A stretch of 64,000 nt of DNA from Vibrio sp. HA2012 (GCF_002812955.1 NZ_PFXK01000002.1:434001-498000); one strand, 5' to 3'; shown: positions 8,275-17,612, numbered from the stretch's first letter. The notes: a model not told the origin generated them from the letters alone. Numbers and translations: made by a program.

Positions 8275-9921
8275 ATGGATCAGCTAATTGCAACGCTAAA
8301 AAAACTGGAGAAACAGAACTACCGGGCTTACCAACAGCTAAAAGGTAATTATGATTTTACTGACTTCACTCTGTTTATCGATTATATCCAGGCTGATCCT
8401 TACGCTTCTGCATCCCGATTACGGGCTGTACGACCATGGTCTCTGACCGGTTTGGAATGGCTCAGAGAAAAGTCCGAATCTTATCAAATTGCCGCCCGCG
8501 ATTTCATTGCCCGTAGCTTTGCTGAATTTGCCAGAGCTGAAACAACACTGTCTGTTGCCGTAACAGGACAAATTGTGCTGGATAATACAGCCGTTCTGTT
8601 TACCGATGAAGGGATTGAATTACGCTACCGGGTAAATCTACCAGCAGAAGGAAGGCAAATCTTGGCAAAAAAAGCCAGTAATATCCTTACCTTTCATATG
8701 CCAAAGTATATTCGCAAAGCGACTCTGGAGCGGGAGCTGGATAAAACAGCATTGATCCACCACTGCGAAATTGTGGAAGATCAACACATAATGCGAACTC
8801 AACTAAAGGAAAAAGGCCTGGTCGCATTTATTGCTAATGGTAGCCTCTTGCCTCGTATCGCCGGTAACTGTGATCTTCCCATGAAAGAAGCCTTAGCTTT
8901 TCAGTCTCCGTCATCTCTGGAAGTTGAAATGCATACCCCAAATCAGGGTTGTATACGCGGGCTGGGCATACCGCAGGGGATCACTCTGTTTGTCGGTGGT
9001 GGCTTTCACGGAAAATCGACACTACTGAATGCCATTGAACTTTCGGTTTATGACCACATACCGGGCGATGGCCGTGAACGAGTCGTAACGGATACCAATG
9101 CGATGAAAATTCGGGCCGAGGATGGACGTTGTGTACATAATCTGAATCTTTCCAACTATATCAATCACCTGCCAATGGGAAAAGAAACAACTAATTTTTC
9201 CACGCAGGATGCTTCAGGCTCTACTTCTCAGGCTGCATGGCTACAGGAATCAGTAGAATCAGGCGTGTCGACTCTTCTTATTGATGAAGATACTTCGGCA
9301 ACCAACTTTATGATCCGCGATGAACGAATGCAATCGTTGGTCAGTAAAGGCGATGAGCCAATTACTCCTCTGGTTGACCGCGTTTGTCAGTTGAAAGATG
9401 ATCTGGGTATTTCCACACTGATCGTAATGGGCGGTTCAGGAGATTATCTGGATGTCGCAGATACAGTGATTCAGATGCATGACTATCAGCCACTAGATGT
9501 TACTGAAAAAGCTCAGCAGGTTATCACGCAGCACCCCAGCAGAAGAGAAACTGAAGCTTCAGATTCATTACAGCTGTTTCCTCCACGTTCAGTGCATCGC
9601 AACAGCCTGCAGAAAGTCCTTGCTGACGGTAAGTTCCGGGTATCTGCAAAAGGGGAAAATTCTCTGCGTTTCGGTAAGGAATTTATCGATATATCGGCAC
9701 TGGAACAGCTCTACTCAGCCAATGAAATCAATGCCATTGGATGGGTCTGGTTTCAATTTGCCCAGACCCCGGGCTGGTCAGCCAACCCGACCAAAGAAAT
9801 GGAGGAACTGTTACACAAAGAATGGTACAAACAAATGCCAAACTACGGTGATCTGGCCTGTCCCAGAACCATTGATGTGATGGCGACTCTGAACCGGATG
9901 CGTAAAGCCCAGTTCAAGTAA
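8275..9921 (+). CDS. ABC-class predicted ATPase (PF09818 type)
   Basis: 548 residues from ATG 8275 (MDQLIATLKK); the open frame to 8212 lies just after tesA and is not needed. Cytoplasmic P-loop protein. Walker A is GGGFHGKSTLL (241-251), a signature-like ASGSTSQAA is at about 313-321 and the Walker B region is STLLIDEDTSATNFM (332-346). This order and the long N-terminal domain match the family of ABC-class predicted ATPases that was once mislabelled isopentenyl-diphosphate isomerase. No transporter partner is present. The biological role is unknown; it follows tesA by 66 bp and may be co-transcribed. Confidence 0.85.
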   Translation: MDQLIATLKKLEKQNYRAYQQLKGNYDFTDFTLFIDYIQADPYASASRLRAVRPWSLTGLEWLREKSESYQIAARDFIARSFAEFARAETTLSVAVTGQIVLDNTAVLFTDEGIELRYRVNLPAEGRQILAKKASNILTFHMPKYIRKATLERELDKTALIHHCEIVEDQHIMRTQLKEKGLVAFIANGSLLPRIAGNCDLPMKEALAFQSPSSLEVEMHTPNQGCIRGLGIPQGITLFVGGGFHGKSTLLNAIELSVYDHIPGDGRERVVTDTNAMKIRAEDGRCVHNLNLSNYINHLPMGKETTNFSTQDASGSTSQAAWLQESVESGVSTLLIDEDTSATNFMIRDERMQSLVSKGDEPITPLVDRVCQLKDDLGISTLIVMGGSGDYLDVADTVIQMHDYQPLDVTEKAQQVITQHPSRRETEASDSLQLFPPRSVHRNSLQKVLADGKFRVSAKGENSLRFGKEFIDISALEQLYSANEINAIGWVWFQFAQTPGWSANPTKEMEELLHKEWYKQMPNYGDLACPRTIDVMATLNRMRKAQFK

Positions 9922-9926
9922 TTTTG

Positions 9927-10553
9927 TCAGCAAAATTCCTTTTCCCGCAAAACATTCCAGGCTTCACATAACACCCGGAATTTATCGGCATTACCATTGT
10001 CCCGATCCGGGTGCCACATAAGAGCAAGTTTTCGCCAACGTTTACGTATCTCTTTCTGCGTGGCATCCGGATCAAGTTCAAACATCCTTAGTGCTTCCCG
10101 GCGATTGATATCTCCCCTGACCTCACCGACAAAATGACGATAACGGGTCCAGAATTCATTCAGTAACCGCTTAACTTCTCCAGCTTCTGCTTCATAATTT
10201 TCCCAGTCGGTATAGTACATCCGCAGCGGATCGTCCATATCGATACTCAGTCCAATCGTATTTCTTGTCCCCATCAGACGGATATCCATTGCCTGAACCT
10301 GTAGCCAGCTATCCGGATACAGAATCTCCTGAAGCTGGTACAAAGCATTCATGATCAAAAAGTTACGTTTAAACAGATCTTTTTCCGGTGAAATATCCAG
10401 AACAGGAAGAATACTCAGTTCAGACAGATGCCCGGACAGGATATGAACCTTCCAGCCGGAGTTTTGTTTACGCAAAATATCCAGAATCGGCCAGAGGAGC
10501 GGATTTTCCATTTCGGTAAACGGTTGTGATGCAAAATTAGCAGATGAAGTCAT
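9927..10553 (-). CDS. J-domain protein with N-terminal DnaJ-related domain
   Basis: 208 residues. Residues 1-130 form the DnaJ-related N-terminal domain often found in marine gamma-proteobacteria. The C-terminal J-domain (about 150-208) carries the HPD tripeptide at 181-183 (LMWHPDRDNGNADKF), needed to stimulate Hsp70 ATPase activity. There is no Gly/Phe region or zinc-finger, so it is a class C co-chaperone of DnaK or a DnaK-like partner. It is convergent with the upstream ATPase gene with only 5 bp between them, so a shared terminator region is absent. Confidence 0.85.
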   Translation of the reverse strand: MTSSANFASQPFTEMENPLLWPILDILRKQNSGWKVHILSGHLSELSILPVLDISPEKDLFKRNFLIMNALYQLQEILYPDSWLQVQAMDIRLMGTRNTIGLSIDMDDPLRMYYTDWENYEAEAGEVKRLLNEFWTRYRHFVGEVRGDINRREALRMFELDPDATQKEIRKRWRKLALMWHPDRDNGNADKFRVLCEAWNVLREKEFC

Positions 10554-10664
10554 AACATTTATGCACTGGCGACAACTTTATTTGACCATAAGAGACACTC
10601 TACTCTAAAGGTACAATGAAACAATACCGTGCTGACATACTACTGGTACGAAGATCTCATAAGA

Positions 10665-11450
10665 TTAATGTCTGGGTTGCAGATATTTTCTTCCCGGATC
10701 AGCAATCACCCGGTCACTCAGAAAATTTTTGCCCAGTAAGAGCTCCGTATCCGAAGATCCTTTGTTCATCAAAACAAAGCTTACCCTATCACGGTATTCA
10801 CCAACCTGAGCCCAGGTAACAACAACGGGTCTTTTCTCCAGCCATACAACAACCGGTAAGTTCAGGACACTCCCCTGACCGAGAGAAAAGCTGACCCATT
10901 CTCTGCCGTTACGTTCAAACACGCTCATTTCAGTGACTCGAATAAGAGATAAATCAACATTCGGATCAATTTCTGCAGAAAAGCTCTGATCCGTAGCCGC
11001 AAGATAGACCCACTCTTCGGCACCAAACAGTAACTGGTTACCTTCAGGGACAATATCAGGCTCTGACGAAGCTGTTACTTCCTCCGTATTCACAGTGAGA
11101 TCAGCTTGAGGCTGAATCATTAGCGTATTTTCAGCAGGCTCATCGGCTACGTTTTCTTCAGTAACAGCCGCTGAAAGCACATGCTCTGCAACGATTACGG
11201 GTTCATCAACCGAGAGTACATTAGCCGGTTCAAGGGGGGCAGGAACAGGATCTGGCTGAACCGCATTCTGCGCCCCGGCAACGTTAATCTCCAGCCGTGC
11301 AACTTCAGCTATCTCTTCCGCAGACAGGGGACCGCTCATAGTGGCTCCTTCTGCTATCTCCGTTTCAGAAACAGCAGAAGACGATGTTGATGCGCATGCG
11401 ACAAGATAGCCTGACAGAATAACCAGTGACAACGCTTTAAAATGAGCCAT
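10665..11450 (-). CDS. Lipoprotein of the ATP-dependent zinc protease family, altered active site
   Basis: 261 residues with a lipoprotein signal (LVAC, Cys19), a long acidic Glu/Val/Ala/Pro linker to about residue 135, and a C-terminal domain of the PF05618 retropepsin-like type (starting LFGAEEWVYL, ending LLLGKNFLSDRVIADPGRKY). In typical members the sheet after this start carries Asp-Thr-Gly-Ala; here the aligned segment reads EIDPNVDLSLI, so the Asp remains but Thr-Gly are lost. It is probably a non-proteolytic envelope protein. Alternatively, the family is only structural in this lineage. Confidence 0.7.
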   Translation of the reverse strand: MAHFKALSLVILSGYLVACASTSSSAVSETEIAEGATMSGPLSAEEIAEVARLEINVAGAQNAVQPDPVPAPLEPANVLSVDEPVIVAEHVLSAAVTEENVADEPAENTLMIQPQADLTVNTEEVTASSEPDIVPEGNQLLFGAEEWVYLAATDQSFSAEIDPNVDLSLIRVTEMSVFERNGREWVSFSLGQGSVLNLPVVVWLEKRPVVVTWAQVGEYRDRVSFVLMNKGSSDTELLLGKNFLSDRVIADPGRKYLQPRH

Positions 11451-11476
11451 TAAACATAACCCCCAGTAAAATTACT

Positions 11477-12667
11477 CTAATTCAGTCCGGCAATCTGACT
11501 TATTGCATTGGCAACATAAGGGATATCAGCCTCTTTTAATCCGGCAATATTTACCCTTCCGTCCGCAACCCCATAGATGCCAAATTGTTTCCGTAACTGA
11601 ATCATTTGATCCTCTGAGAAGCCTAGCACACTAAACATACCTTTGTGACTTTCAATAAAATCAAATTGTTGGCTTTTGTGAACCGAACGAAGTTCTGAAC
11701 ATAAAGAATGACGCAACCCAACCAGACGCTGCCGCATTTTATCCAGTTCTTCTTTCCACATCGCTGTCAATGTTGGATCATCCAGAACAATCTGAACCAA
11801 AGCTGCGCCATGATCAGGTGGCATGGTATACGTTGCCCGAGCCAGACGAAGCAGCTTCCCTTTCGCGTTAATGGTATCTTTAAGGTTTTTACCTACAACA
11901 ATGGCTGCTCCGGCTCGTTCTCTGTACAAACCAAAGTTTTTGGAGCATGAGGTCGTGATCAGGACTTCATCCAGATTATCTGCCAGATATCTTACTCCCC
12001 AGGCATCTTCTTCAAGACCATCACCCAACCCCTGATAAGCAATATCAACGAATGGAGTAAACCCGTTTTTCTGTGCCAGCTGAGTTACCGCCTTCCATGC
12101 AGAAAAATCCATATCTGCTCCGGTCGGGTTATGACAACAGCCGTGAAACAATACAACATCTTTTGCTCCTAAACAGGACAAATCCTCCAGCATCGCTGCT
12201 GTGTCGACCTGTTTAGATTCCGGATTCAGATAGCGATAAAGCTTCACCTTCAATCCTGCCGCTTCCATAACAGGTCGATGATTCACATAGCTGGGATTAC
12301 TCAGCCACACCGTTGTATCCGGCTGAGCTACCTTAATTAAATCAGCCAGCATTCTGAGCGCACCACTTGCCCCCGGTGTTTGCATCGCAGAAACCCGGCC
12401 TGTTGCGGAAGTACCTTTCAGCACCAGATTAATCATGCTCTGATTAAACTCTTCTCTGCCGGCAAGCCCGGTGTATACCTTCGTCGTCTGGCTTTCTGTC
12501 AGTTGTATCTGAGCCTGTTTTACTGCCTGAAGAATCGGTGTTTCTCCCTGACTATTGCGATATACGCCAATGCCAAGGTCAACTTTTTCCTTACGTGGAT
12601 CATCCCTGAACAATGCAGAAAGAGAGAGAATAGGATCAATTTGAGGAGTGGGTAAATGGGAAAACAT
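11477..12667 (-). CDS. Aspartate/aromatic amino acid aminotransferase
   Basis: 396 residues, class I fold-type PLP enzyme of the AspC/TyrB subgroup. It moves an amino group from Asp, Phe or Tyr to 2-oxoglutarate in the cytoplasm. Seen: ASGALRMLADL (phosphate loop), HGCCHNPTGADM with Asn180, Asp208 and Tyr211 (FVDIAYQGLGDG), the PLP Lys243 in SCSKNFGLYRERAG, and the closing GRVNIAGL substrate Arg. AspC and TyrB cannot be told apart from sequence alone here. Position next to nrdG is, as I recall, the same as in V. cholerae. Confidence 0.9.
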   Translation of the reverse strand: MFSHLPTPQIDPILSLSALFRDDPRKEKVDLGIGVYRNSQGETPILQAVKQAQIQLTESQTTKVYTGLAGREEFNQSMINLVLKGTSATGRVSAMQTPGASGALRMLADLIKVAQPDTTVWLSNPSYVNHRPVMEAAGLKVKLYRYLNPESKQVDTAAMLEDLSCLGAKDVVLFHGCCHNPTGADMDFSAWKAVTQLAQKNGFTPFVDIAYQGLGDGLEEDAWGVRYLADNLDEVLITTSCSKNFGLYRERAGAAIVVGKNLKDTINAKGKLLRLARATYTMPPDHGAALVQIVLDDPTLTAMWKEELDKMRQRLVGLRHSLCSELRSVHKSQQFDFIESHKGMFSVLGFSEDQMIQLRKQFGIYGVADGRVNIAGLKEADIPYVANAISQIAGLN

Positions 12668-12739
12668 GAACGTGACAACCCTTTGATAATTGGTGCAATG
12701 GCGTCACGTTATCACTAGTAAATAAAAATCCAAAGCAGT

Positions 12740-13213
12740 TTATTCAGGCTTCCTCAGATAGTGAATCACCTGATTAGAGCTGCCTCTCCACTCAAGTGCC
12801 GGATCTGCCAGATCTTGTTCGAATTTGCCGTCAATAAGCACATCAATATACTGAGTAACCTGCTTCTGTCCAGACGTAAGTTCTGCCAGTACATATCCGG
12901 TCCACATCCAGATATCTTTACCCGGGCATTCCTCTCTCACCCTCTGGCAGAGTTTTCGCACCGCTGAAAGATTAGCCGGATGCAAAGGATCACCACCAGA
13001 CAAGGTCAAACCCCGACGTGGAATCCGGGTATCCTGCAGATCCTGAATTATCTGATCTTCCATCGCTGGCGTAAAAGGCAAACCAGATGTTAATGACCAG
13101 GTGGACTTGTTATAGCATCCCCGACATTGATGGACACAACCAGATACAAATAGTACGCAGCGTGTTCCGGGACCATTAACGACATCAATAGGATAATATT
13201 GGTTATAGTTCAT
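12740..13213 (-). CDS. nrdG: Anaerobic ribonucleotide reductase activating protein NrdG
   Basis: 157 residues, the family's length. A radical-SAM enzyme that uses a [4Fe-4S] cluster and S-adenosylmethionine to create the glycyl radical on NrdD. The cluster motif CVHQCRGC gives Cys26, Cys30 and Cys33. The SAM-contact stretch LTLSGGDPLHPANL (G-G-D-P) and WMWTGYVLAEL are present. It lies 77 bp downstream of nrdD in the same direction, forming the expected operon for dNTP synthesis without oxygen. Confidence 0.96.
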   Translation of the reverse strand: MNYNQYYPIDVVNGPGTRCVLFVSGCVHQCRGCYNKSTWSLTSGLPFTPAMEDQIIQDLQDTRIPRRGLTLSGGDPLHPANLSAVRKLCQRVREECPGKDIWMWTGYVLAELTSGQKQVTQYIDVLIDGKFEQDLADPALEWRGSSNQVIHYLRKPE

Positions 13214-13290
13214 AACAGTATAAATAGGAGCGGGTATAAATAAACCGTACTCTCCCGTAACCGGAAGAGTACTTTACAGGACAAACGTAA

Positions 13291-15411
13291 TTAAAGGTGC
13301 TTAACGCGACGCTTCACTTCTTCCTGTTTTCCCAGGTTGAACGGGCGAGCATCCGGACTACCTAAATAACCACAGACACGACGAGTCACCGATACCCGTG
13401 TCGAATCATGGTTACCACATTTCGGGCAGGTAAAACCTTTACTGGTACATTCAAATTCACCGGTATAACCACAGTCGTAACATTCATCGATAGGCGTATT
13501 TGTTCCGTAATACGGAACCCGGCTATAACTGTAATCCCAGACATTCTCCAAAGCTTCAATGTTACGCTGCATATTCGGGAACTCACCGTAACAGATAAAG
13601 CCTCCGCTGGATAGTTCCGGATAAGGCATTTCGAAGTCAATCTTATCGTATGGATTCACCTTTTTCTCAACATCAAGGTGGAAGCTGTTTGTGTAGTAAC
13701 CTTTATCAGTTACTCCGTCAATCACACCGAAATCTTTCGCGTCGATCCGGCAGAAACGGTTACACAAGTTTTCACTTGGTGTACCATACAGACTGAAAGC
13801 ATAGCCAGTTTCTTCTGTCCACTGATCAACCGCTTTCTTCAAGCGACGAATAATCTCAACCCCTTTTTCACTCAACTCAGCAGAATCGTAAACATGGAGT
13901 TCATTGCCATACAGGGCATTAATAGTTTCATGAACACCAATATATCCCAGAGAGATAGATGCACGGCCATTTTTGAAGATCTCAGCAACAGAATCATCTG
14001 CTTTCAGACGTACACCACATGCACCTTCCATATACAGGATGGGAGCTACACGGGCCTTTACACTTTCCAGACGGTTAATCCGGGTTTCCAGAGCCTTACG
14101 AGCTAAGTTCAGTTTCTTATCCAGCAATTCAAAAAAACGGGCTTCATTGCGCTCTGCCTGCAATGCAATTCGCGGCAGGTTAAGACTCACAACGCCAAGG
14201 TTATTACGGCCATCATGAACCAACTTGCCATTTTCTTCATAAGGATTCAGGAAGCTACGACAACCCATTGGCGTTTTAAAAGAGCCTGTCACTTCAACAA
14301 CTTTATCGTAGTTGAGGATATCCGGATACATACGCTTGGAAGCACATTCCAGAGCCAGTTGTTTGACATCATAGTTTGGATCCGATGCTCTGTGGTTCAG
14401 TCCGTCACGAATTGCAAATACCAGCTTAGGGAATACCGCCGTCTTATGATTTTTCCCCAGACCGGCAATACGGTTTTTCAGAATAGAGGTCTGAATCAAT
14501 TTTGCCGCCCAACTGGTTCCTAGCCCAAAGCCAAAGGTAACAAAAGGTGTCTGTCCGTTTGCCGTATGCAGAGTATTTACCTCATACTCCAGAGACTGGA
14601 AAGCGTCATAACATTCTTTTTCTGTGCGGGCTTTAGCAAACGCTTCAGGATCGTAAATATCCCATTCTTTGGCAATTTCCAGGTGTTTTTCATAACTGGA
14701 AAGAACATATGGTTCCAGAATGACATCAATACCATTGATCGTCGTACCACCATAGATATGTGAGGCGACCTGAGCAATAATCTGAGCCGTTACAGCCGTT
14801 GCGGTAGAGATAGATTTGGGTGTATCAATCTCTGCATTACCCATCTTAAATCCGTGGGTGAGCATCCCTTCCAGATCGATAAGCATACAGTTAAACATCG
14901 GGAAAAATGGTGCGTAATCAAGGTCGTGATAATGGATATCACCATGATCATGTGCCTGAACAATATCCCGGGGTAAAATATGGGTTTTGGCATAATGCTT
15001 TGCCACAATACCAGCCAGCAAATCTCGTTGAGTCGGGATAACCTTGCCGTCTTTATTCGCATTCTCATTCAACAATTCAGCATTACTTTGTTCAATCAAT
15101 CCCTGAATTTCTTTACTTAATGCACTTTTTTTCTCACGGGCAATATCACGATCATGGCGATATTCAATATAGGAACGAGCCAGCCCCTTATATGAGCCCT
15201 GCATAAGTTCATTTTCAACTAATGTCTGAATTTCCTGAATATCGACTTCATGACGATCACACAATTTCAGCTCAACAGCTTCTGCTACTTTTTCAGCATA
15301 AGCCAATAATTCACTATCAGTATGATTCGATGCACTTTCAACAGCAGCAGTAATGCGATCCCGGGTGAATGGGGCACGAGAGCCATCTCGTTTAATGACG
15401 ACAGGTTTCAC
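13291..15411 (-). CDS. nrdD: Anaerobic ribonucleoside-triphosphate reductase NrdD
   Basis: 706 residues from a GTG start preceded by TAAGGAG. Class III reductase: reduces NTPs to dNTPs by a glycyl radical, using formate as reductant. An N-terminal ATP-cone (about 3-95, VIKRDGSRAPFTRDRI) gives allosteric control. The catalytic barrel has CGVRLKADDS and the SLGYIGVHE stretch. The C-terminal Zn site is formed by four Cys (CYDCGY and CPKCGN), and RRVCGYLGSP places the radical at Gly681. It forms an operon with nrdG. Upstream DNA has two NrdR boxes and an FNR-like site. Confidence 0.97.
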   Translation of the reverse strand: MKPVVIKRDGSRAPFTRDRITAAVESASNHTDSELLAYAEKVAEAVELKLCDRHEVDIQEIQTLVENELMQGSYKGLARSYIEYRHDRDIAREKKSALSKEIQGLIEQSNAELLNENANKDGKVIPTQRDLLAGIVAKHYAKTHILPRDIVQAHDHGDIHYHDLDYAPFFPMFNCMLIDLEGMLTHGFKMGNAEIDTPKSISTATAVTAQIIAQVASHIYGGTTINGIDVILEPYVLSSYEKHLEIAKEWDIYDPEAFAKARTEKECYDAFQSLEYEVNTLHTANGQTPFVTFGFGLGTSWAAKLIQTSILKNRIAGLGKNHKTAVFPKLVFAIRDGLNHRASDPNYDVKQLALECASKRMYPDILNYDKVVEVTGSFKTPMGCRSFLNPYEENGKLVHDGRNNLGVVSLNLPRIALQAERNEARFFELLDKKLNLARKALETRINRLESVKARVAPILYMEGACGVRLKADDSVAEIFKNGRASISLGYIGVHETINALYGNELHVYDSAELSEKGVEIIRRLKKAVDQWTEETGYAFSLYGTPSENLCNRFCRIDAKDFGVIDGVTDKGYYTNSFHLDVEKKVNPYDKIDFEMPYPELSSGGFICYGEFPNMQRNIEALENVWDYSYSRVPYYGTNTPIDECYDCGYTGEFECTSKGFTCPKCGNHDSTRVSVTRRVCGYLGSPDARPFNLGKQEEVKRRVKHL

Positions 15412-15455
15412 TTTTTCTCCTTACCCTTAGCATATCCACAGGTTTACCCACAAAC

Positions 15456-15502
15456 ACACTATATAGGGCTTTTTATTGTCCAACCGACACAAGATATTGT
15501 GG
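15456..15502 (-). promoter_or_regulatory. Tandem NrdR boxes upstream of nrdD
   Basis: Box A, ACACTATATAGGGCTT at 15456-15471, matches 12 of 16 positions of the consensus aCaCwAtATaTwGtGt. Box B, ACACAAGATATTGTGG at 15487-15502, matches 14 of 16. Their starts are exactly 31 bp apart, the three-helical-turn spacing typical of NrdR operators. Box A covers a TATATAG sequence that could serve as the -10 element. NrdR is known to repress nrd operons when (d)ATP is abundant. Confidence 0.8.
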
Positions 15503-15534
15503 CCGTATTTAACGAGAAGCACTAGGGAAAAGTA

Positions 15535-15548
15535 ATGATCCAGATCAA
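15535..15548. promoter_or_regulatory. FNR-like site upstream of nrdD
   Basis: ATGATCCAGATCAA differs from the FNR consensus TTGATnnnnATCAA at only one position (the first T). It lies about 35 bp upstream of NrdR box B, a place suitable for activating nrdD-nrdG when oxygen is lacking. The opposing gene at 15713 is 165 bp away and less likely to be the target. Confidence 0.55.
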
Positions 15549-15712
15549 TAAATGTGACATACAGCGCAAGATCAATTCGATCTTTCCGCATGTGATCCCA
15601 CTCCGGAAAAAAAAGACAAAATCAGCAAATTTTAGCATTTTCCGCCTTGAAATTTCTGTATCCCTGTTACCATGCAGACTACAGCGATGTTTCCGTTTAG
15701 ATAGGAAAAATA

Positions 15713-16618
15713 ATGAAAAAAAATCCGTGCCTTATAGCAATTTTTATGCTCATTTTTACATGGTCAAATAATATTCATGCAAAACAAATATTATTCACGA
15801 GCTGGAATCTGGAATGGTTAACCAATAACCCACAAAATGATATCGCGGCAAGTAAAAGAACAACAGACGATTTTCTTAAATTAGCCGAACAGATAAACAG
15901 AATCCGGCCAGATATATTAGCGTTTCAAGAAGTTGATAATAACGAGACACTAAAACAGATTATTAACAGTCATTATAAAATATATCTCTCTGACCGTAAC
16001 AAATTAACCAATCGACATTTACAATTTGATGATATTAACCAGTACACCGGCTTTGCGGTGTCTGATAAATGGGAAATCAGTGACCCGGAGGATGTCCTTT
16101 TGTCCCCGGGCAAGAAGCTAAGGTTTGCCAGTTATATTATTCTGCACCACCCCAGTATGTCGTCAATTCATCTGCTATCGGTACATCTGAAAGCCGGGTG
16201 CAGGGGAAAAAACAGCCACAGTTATTCATGTAAACAACTAAAGGAGCAGGGTAATTACCTAAATGTATGGATACGAAAACGACTCTCACTCAATCAGCAC
16301 TTCATTATTCTGGGTGACTTCAATCACAACCTTGCTTATCCGGAAGACTGGTTCTGGAAAGAAATCATCCAAGGAACTGAAATTCGAAGCAAACCACAGG
16401 TTATTCTGGCGACACGGCACTCAACTGCTGATTGTTTGGTTCGTTCGAAGAAAAAACCCGGAGAAATTTATCGCTACCCATACCTGATCGATCATATTGT
16501 AACCAGTAGTGGTATGACTCATTCTCAGCCGATACAGAATCTGTATACCAAAGAGCAGGTACTAAGATATACACTCAGTGACCACTGTCCTTTAAGTATG
16601 TCTATAGAAGTGAATTAA
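15713..16618 (+). CDS. Exported endonuclease/exonuclease/phosphatase (EEP) family protein
   Basis: 301 residues. The N-terminus (through IHA, about residue 23) is a signal peptide, so the protein is periplasmic or secreted. The Mg-dependent EEP fold is shown by SWNLEWL (Asn32), AFQEVD (Glu73), SVHLKAGC (His158 region), LGDFNHNL (Asp202, Asn204), LIDHIV (Asp260, His261) and the catalytic SDHCP (Asp290, His291). All catalytic residues are intact. Family members cleave phosphodiester or phosphomonoester bonds; a secreted one could be an extracellular nuclease, but the substrate is not shown. It is followed by a clear terminator. Confidence 0.85.
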   Translation: MKKNPCLIAIFMLIFTWSNNIHAKQILFTSWNLEWLTNNPQNDIAASKRTTDDFLKLAEQINRIRPDILAFQEVDNNETLKQIINSHYKIYLSDRNKLTNRHLQFDDINQYTGFAVSDKWEISDPEDVLLSPGKKLRFASYIILHHPSMSSIHLLSVHLKAGCRGKNSHSYSCKQLKEQGNYLNVWIRKRLSLNQHFIILGDFNHNLAYPEDWFWKEIIQGTEIRSKPQVILATRHSTADCLVRSKKKPGEIYRYPYLIDHIVTSSGMTHSQPIQNLYTKEQVLRYTLSDHCPLSMSIEVN

Positions 16619-16621
16619 AAA

Positions 16622-16645
16622 GGCGGGAAGCTACCTCCCGCCTTT
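16622..16645 (+). terminator. Rho-independent terminator after the EEP gene
   Basis: GGCGGGA-AGCTACC-TCCCGCC followed by TTT: a 7-bp GC-rich stem with a 7-base loop, starting 3 bases after the EEP stop codon. Confidence 0.8.
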
Positions 16646-16691
16646 GTCCATTATGACTTAAATGATTTCAAAATATCCTACTTTGTACATA

Positions 16692-17162
16692 TTAGCTTCC
16701 GGGTGTAACTTCTGCCTGCTGCAAACGATTATTCCTGAAATTCAGAACCAGATTAGTTCCCCCCAATCCAACCATCATGGTTGCAAAGAACAGAACGACT
16801 CCACCATTTCCTGCCGCCAGCGAAGAAACCGCTGGCCCGGGGCAGATACCCACCAGCCCCCAGCCAATACCAAAAATTATGGCACCACTAATCAGCGGTA
16901 GATCGATAGTTTTTTTCTTTGCCAAGCAGAACTCTCCCGCCACCAACGGTGCATATCTTTTCCTAATAATCAGAAGATATGCTGGCATAAATACAGCCAG
17001 TGCCCCGCCCATGACAAAAGCAAGATCAGGGGACCATTTACCGGCGACATCCAAAAATGCAACAACATTATCCGGGTCGACCATTCCTGAAACCGCCATT
17101 CCCAGACCAAATAATACCCCGGTCACTAAAGCAACCAGACGAAATAAAACAGAATGTGACAT
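16692..17162 (-). CDS. YeeE/YedE-type sulfur transport half-protein (C-terminal half)
   Basis: 156 residues with four to five membrane helices. It corresponds to the second half of YeeE/YedE (DUF6691/PmpB-like). Conserved signature GIGWGLVGICPGPAVSSLAAG carries the Cys characteristic of thiosulfate/sulfur-compound channels; GLGMAVSGMVDPDNVVAFLD is the matching N-terminal signature. It is 12 bp downstream of the other half, so both should form one inner-membrane transporter. With the ArsR repressor upstream, the operon probably responds to reactive sulfur. Substrate is inferred from the family only. Confidence 0.85.
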   Translation of the reverse strand: MSHSVLFRLVALVTGVLFGLGMAVSGMVDPDNVVAFLDVAGKWSPDLAFVMGGALAVFMPAYLLIIRKRYAPLVAGEFCLAKKKTIDLPLISGAIIFGIGWGLVGICPGPAVSSLAAGNGGVVLFFATMMVGLGGTNLVLNFRNNRLQQAEVTPGS

Positions 17163-17174
17163 ATATCCTCCGGG

Positions 17175-17594
17175 TTACAGCAAATGAAGGCGAACAAATA
17201 CGGTCAGTGCAGCAACCAGCATAAAGACACAAGTTGCAACGACAGACCGAATCGATAAACGACCGATACCACAGATACCATGTCCGCTGGTACAGCCATT
17301 TCCAAGTTTTGTTCCTATGCCGACCAGTAATCCGGCTAACGCTACCATGCCTGAGCTGGCAGCAAACTCTGTCGGTATATGAGCCCCCAACAGCTTAGAT
17401 CCCAGCATTCCGCCACAAATCATGCCAATAAAGAACAATAACCGCCAGGAGTAGTCCTTTGATTTAGGAGTAAGCAACCCCGTTAATATTCCACTGATAC
17501 CAGCCACTTTGCCATTAACTAACAGCAATACTGTAGCCGATATCCCCAATAACACACCGCCAAACAGTGATCCCCAGGGGATTTCAACACTCAT
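17175..17594 (-). CDS. YeeE/YedE-type sulfur transport half-protein (N-terminal half)
   Basis: 139 residues with about four membrane helices. It matches the first half of YeeE/YedE (PmpA-like): KVAGISGILTGLLTPK and the signature GIGTKLGNGCTSGHGICGIGRLS, whose Cys residues line the sulfur-compound pathway in known members. It is the middle gene of the operon ArsR - PmpA-like - PmpB-like. The split into two polypeptides is common in this family. Confidence 0.87.
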   Translation of the reverse strand: MSVEIPWGSLFGGVLLGISATVLLLVNGKVAGISGILTGLLTPKSKDYSWRLLFFIGMICGGMLGSKLLGAHIPTEFAASSGMVALAGLLVGIGTKLGNGCTSGHGICGIGRLSIRSVVATCVFMLVAALTVFVRLHLL

Positions 17595-17612
17595 TGATAC
17601 CTCAGATAAATT

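Noticed and set aside
10616..10819. 67-codon plus-strand frame before the zinc-protease-like gene
   Set aside because: Mostly antisense to that gene's 3' end; no ribosome site and no recognisable sequence.
15535..15771. 78-codon frame upstream of the EEP gene
   Set aside because: Covers the FNR-like site and runs into the EEP start in another frame; composition is not protein-like.
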